Assembly (NCBI GenBank): GCA_049325095.1
Contig: JBMOPO010000022.1
Location: 1 to 64,000, forward strand
Direction: 5' to 3'
Source of the DNA: JAGPUQ01 sp049325095
GTDB taxonomy: Bacteria > Pseudomonadota > Gammaproteobacteria > Pseudomonadales > Porticoccaceae
Length of the DNA stretch: 64,000 nt
The notes below the pieces were generated by a model. The model did no database searches. It saw nothing but the letters and a program-made list of their open reading frames with translations, and had not been told where the DNA came from. This document shows, one piece after another, positions 62,140 to 64,000 of this stretch. Position 1 is the first letter of the stretch, and each line of letters begins with the position of its first letter. Both the position numbers and the translations under genes were made by a program.

Positions 62140-63714
62140 TCAGTCCAGGCGGTATTCCCAACCGACCGCCAGGGTCGTCCGGGGCCAGTTGCGGTCCAGT
62201 GTTTGGATACTGTCGTCGGTGGTGAATCCCGACAGCGTGAGACGGCCGTCCAGCAGCGGCCGCGAGTAGCGCACCGAGAGGATGTCGACATCCTGGGCCG
62301 ATGCCGGCGCCAACAGCGGCGCCTCGCCATCGGGCGGAGGCGCGCGGTTGGTGCCGTCGCGATTGAGTTCGGCGAAGCTCAGGCTCAGCGAGAGGTCGCT
62401 GCCGTCGGGGAAAAAGTGGCTGCCCCCCAGGGTGGTGACGCGGGAGTCCCCTTCCCAGGTCGATGCCAGGTTGCGGCCGTTGAAGCGATAGCCGCTCTGA
62501 TAGACGCCGTGCTCGAAGGCGAAGTTGGCGCGGGTGTCGCCCAGCAGATCGCCGGAGGTGGTGTTGGTGTGCTCCAGGTAGAACTGCTGGGAGCCGCCGA
62601 ACCCGGTGGTGGCGGCATCGATGCCGCCCAGGCCGATGCGCCGCGACGGCAGGCCGCCGGCCTCGTCCTCGCCGGTGAGCTGGCCGTAGAGGCCGATCAC
62701 CGCCCCGCCCAGCGGCAAGGCCAGGCGGGCATCGGCGCCGGCCAACTGGTTGCAGGGATTGTCGTTCAGGGTGTCGGTATTGGAAGCTCCGGCGGCGCAT
62801 TTGCCCAGGCTGTCGATATCCTCTTCACGCCCCTTGCCGCCCCACTGCGCGGTGCGGCTGAGGCCGATCTCCAGATAGGGATGGGGGCGAAAGCTGAAGC
62901 GTGCGCCAAGCAGCTTGGCTTCCTCGATGAACCGGTCCGATTCGAGCTGGCCGGCGAAGGCCGTGACTCGCCAGGGCCCCAGCCAGTTCAGTACCGGCCA
63001 GGGAAACGGCTGCGAGGTCCTGCGGTCGAGCCAGAAACCGGGCACCGGCCGCGCATTGGTGGACAGGATGGTGCTGCTGTGCCAGCCCGGCCCCCACCAG
63101 CGGTCGATGGCGCCCAGGCCCAGGACCCAGTTGCCCAGGGCGGCGGCGACATAGGAGCCGTCGAGGCGGACCTCGTCGCCGTCGCGCGGGTCGTGGACGG
63201 CGGTCAGTCCCAGCCCGGCCGACAGCGGGCCTTCCATCCATTCGAGGCGCACCCCGGCCTCGGCCTTTTCGCGCGTGCCGCCGGCGAAATCCCGGAACAG
63301 GGGTTCGCGGCCGGCGCTGCCCAGCCGGAATTCGGCCTTGTTCCAGTCGGCGGCGTGGTAGTCGCGTTCGCGGCGCAGATAGCGCCAGGCATCGCTGTCG
63401 CGGCATGCGGCGCTGGCTTCGCCGCCATCGAGGACGGTGGCGAGATCGGCCCACATCAGCGGCCAGGTCGATTGCGGCAGATTGGCGCAACCGGTATCGA
63501 CCAGCCATTGGACGCTGTGCCGGGCGCGCAGATCGCCGGGTTCGATCCAGGGCCGGGCGGCGGCGCCGGACGACCACAGCAGGATCAGGGATAGAACGGG
63601 GTGGAGCAGTGATCGGGGTCGATCCCCTTGCGGGCGATGTTTCTCCCGGCCGGCGAGGGCAGCAAGCTGCGCCTGTGAAGGCTCACCGCAAGGGCATCCG
63701 TCATGATCAGGCAT
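62140..63714 (-). CDS. wzi: Capsule assembly Wzi-family protein
   Basis: A 524-residue outer membrane beta-barrel of the Wzi family, which helps attach capsular or exopolysaccharide to the cell surface. A signal peptide lies within the first 55 residues (LLHPVLSLILLWSSGAAA). Family pieces include DAWRYLRRERDYHAA, VAAALGNWVLGLGAIDRWWGPGW (in parts) and the C-terminal GWEYRLD. AAGG precedes the ATG at 63714; the N-terminal extension before the signal is longer than usual. First gene of the export operon. Confidence 0.86.
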   Translation of the reverse strand: MPDHDGCPCGEPSQAQLAALAGREKHRPQGDRPRSLLHPVLSLILLWSSGAAARPWIEPGDLRARHSVQWLVDTGCANLPQSTWPLMWADLATVLDGGEASAACRDSDAWRYLRRERDYHAADWNKAEFRLGSAGREPLFRDFAGGTREKAEAGVRLEWMEGPLSAGLGLTAVHDPRDGDEVRLDGSYVAAALGNWVLGLGAIDRWWGPGWHSSTILSTNARPVPGFWLDRRTSQPFPWPVLNWLGPWRVTAFAGQLESDRFIEEAKLLGARFSFRPHPYLEIGLSRTAQWGGKGREEDIDSLGKCAAGASNTDTLNDNPCNQLAGADARLALPLGGAVIGLYGQLTGEDEAGGLPSRRIGLGGIDAATTGFGGSQQFYLEHTNTTSGDLLGDTRANFAFEHGVYQSGYRFNGRNLASTWEGDSRVTTLGGSHFFPDGSDLSLSLSFAELNRDGTNRAPPPDGEAPLLAPASAQDVDILSVRYSRPLLDGRLTLSGFTTDDSIQTLDRNWPRTTLAVGWEYRLD

Positions 63715-64000
63715 CGGTATCCTTAATGTTTTTGCCGCGGCCGCACTGTCCACAGTCCGGTATCGCGCCACAGCAGCCAACGGCGCGATTGCACAGGCCG
63801 CGGAGTGGTGGTCGGCACAGTGCCCTGCGAGCCGGATTTTGCAGCACTCGGCCACCAACCACAACCTGGCATCCTCATTCCGGCCGCACACGCGGAATCA
63901 GAGTCTAGTTGGCGCCGGCCTCTTTTTGTCCAAGGAACACGCCGAAAGCGAGGACTGGATCACAAATTTTCGCGCGCTGGCCTCAGAGCGCCGCGCGCGG
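63715..64000. other. Upstream region of the export operon
   Basis: About 286 bases with no supported gene. It should hold the promoter of the leftward wzi-wza-wzb-wzc-wcaJ operon. I see no ops/JUMPstart element. Confidence 0.4.

Overview
The window is GC-rich chromosomal DNA of a gammaproteobacterium. The evidence is a set of gammaproteobacterial landmarks: an Fnr/Anr-type regulator next to a hemN-like gene, bolA, ttcA, the asmA-mutY-yggX block, ompW, ccmAB and a gammaproteobacterial-type HisB-HisH-HisA cluster. Base composition, codon use and the abundance of dispersed palindromic repeats would fit a Chromatiales/Ectothiorhodospiraceae-like lineage, but the species cannot be named from the sequence alone.

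Left part (1-33.6 kb): mostly ordinary core and metabolic genes. In order: cytochrome c maturation ABC exporter (ccmAB), a sirtuin deacylase, a tandem-domain universal stress protein, a HemN-like protein that lacks the radical-SAM cysteines coupled to an Fnr/Anr regulator, several small-molecule enzymes (TIGR03084/MDMPI-like, limonene-epoxide-hydrolase-like, SMP-30 lactonase-like), ompW, bolA, argS, a macrodomain hydrolase, ttcA, a DUF547 protein, bioA and trpS. From 17.3 to 26.3 kb lies an oxidative catabolism neighbourhood: an FMN 2-hydroxy-acid dehydrogenase, a GlcD-like flavoprotein, a GlcF-like iron-sulfur protein, an exported cyclase-family hydrolase, a GlcG/HbpS-like protein, a GMC oxidoreductase, an APH-type phosphotransferase and a dienelactone-hydrolase-type enzyme. 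An IPTL-CTERM surface protein, hisBHA (without hisF), asmA-mutY-yggX and tRNA-Phe(GAA) complete the conserved part.

Right part (33.9-64 kb): a polysaccharide locus, nearly all on the minus strand. Nucleotide-sugar genes (gmd, fcl), four glycosyltransferase or ligase-type genes, a Wzx flippase, a Wzy/WaaL-like membrane protein, three FkbM methyltransferases plus one truncated duplicate, a UDP-sulfoquinovose-synthase homologue, and at the far end a classical Wzi-Wza-Wzb-Wzc-WcaJ export and initiation operon. Between and inside these blocks (about 38.0-56.3 kb) sit nine toxin-antitoxin or nucleotidyltransferase-HEPN modules, several of them visibly broken.

This same stretch is rich in dispersed repeats and carries a RAYT-type Y1 transposase element with its own internally deleted, MITE-like derivative; the derivative has cut a ParE/RelE-type toxin down to its first 25 codons or so. 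The most noteworthy items are this element/derivative/toxin arrangement, the HemN-like pseudo-enzyme in the anr locus, the sulfoquinovose-synthase gene with degraded copies of its 3' end, and the FkbM duplication interrupted by a DUF433/DUF5615 module. I found no CRISPR array, no rRNA and no complete prophage.
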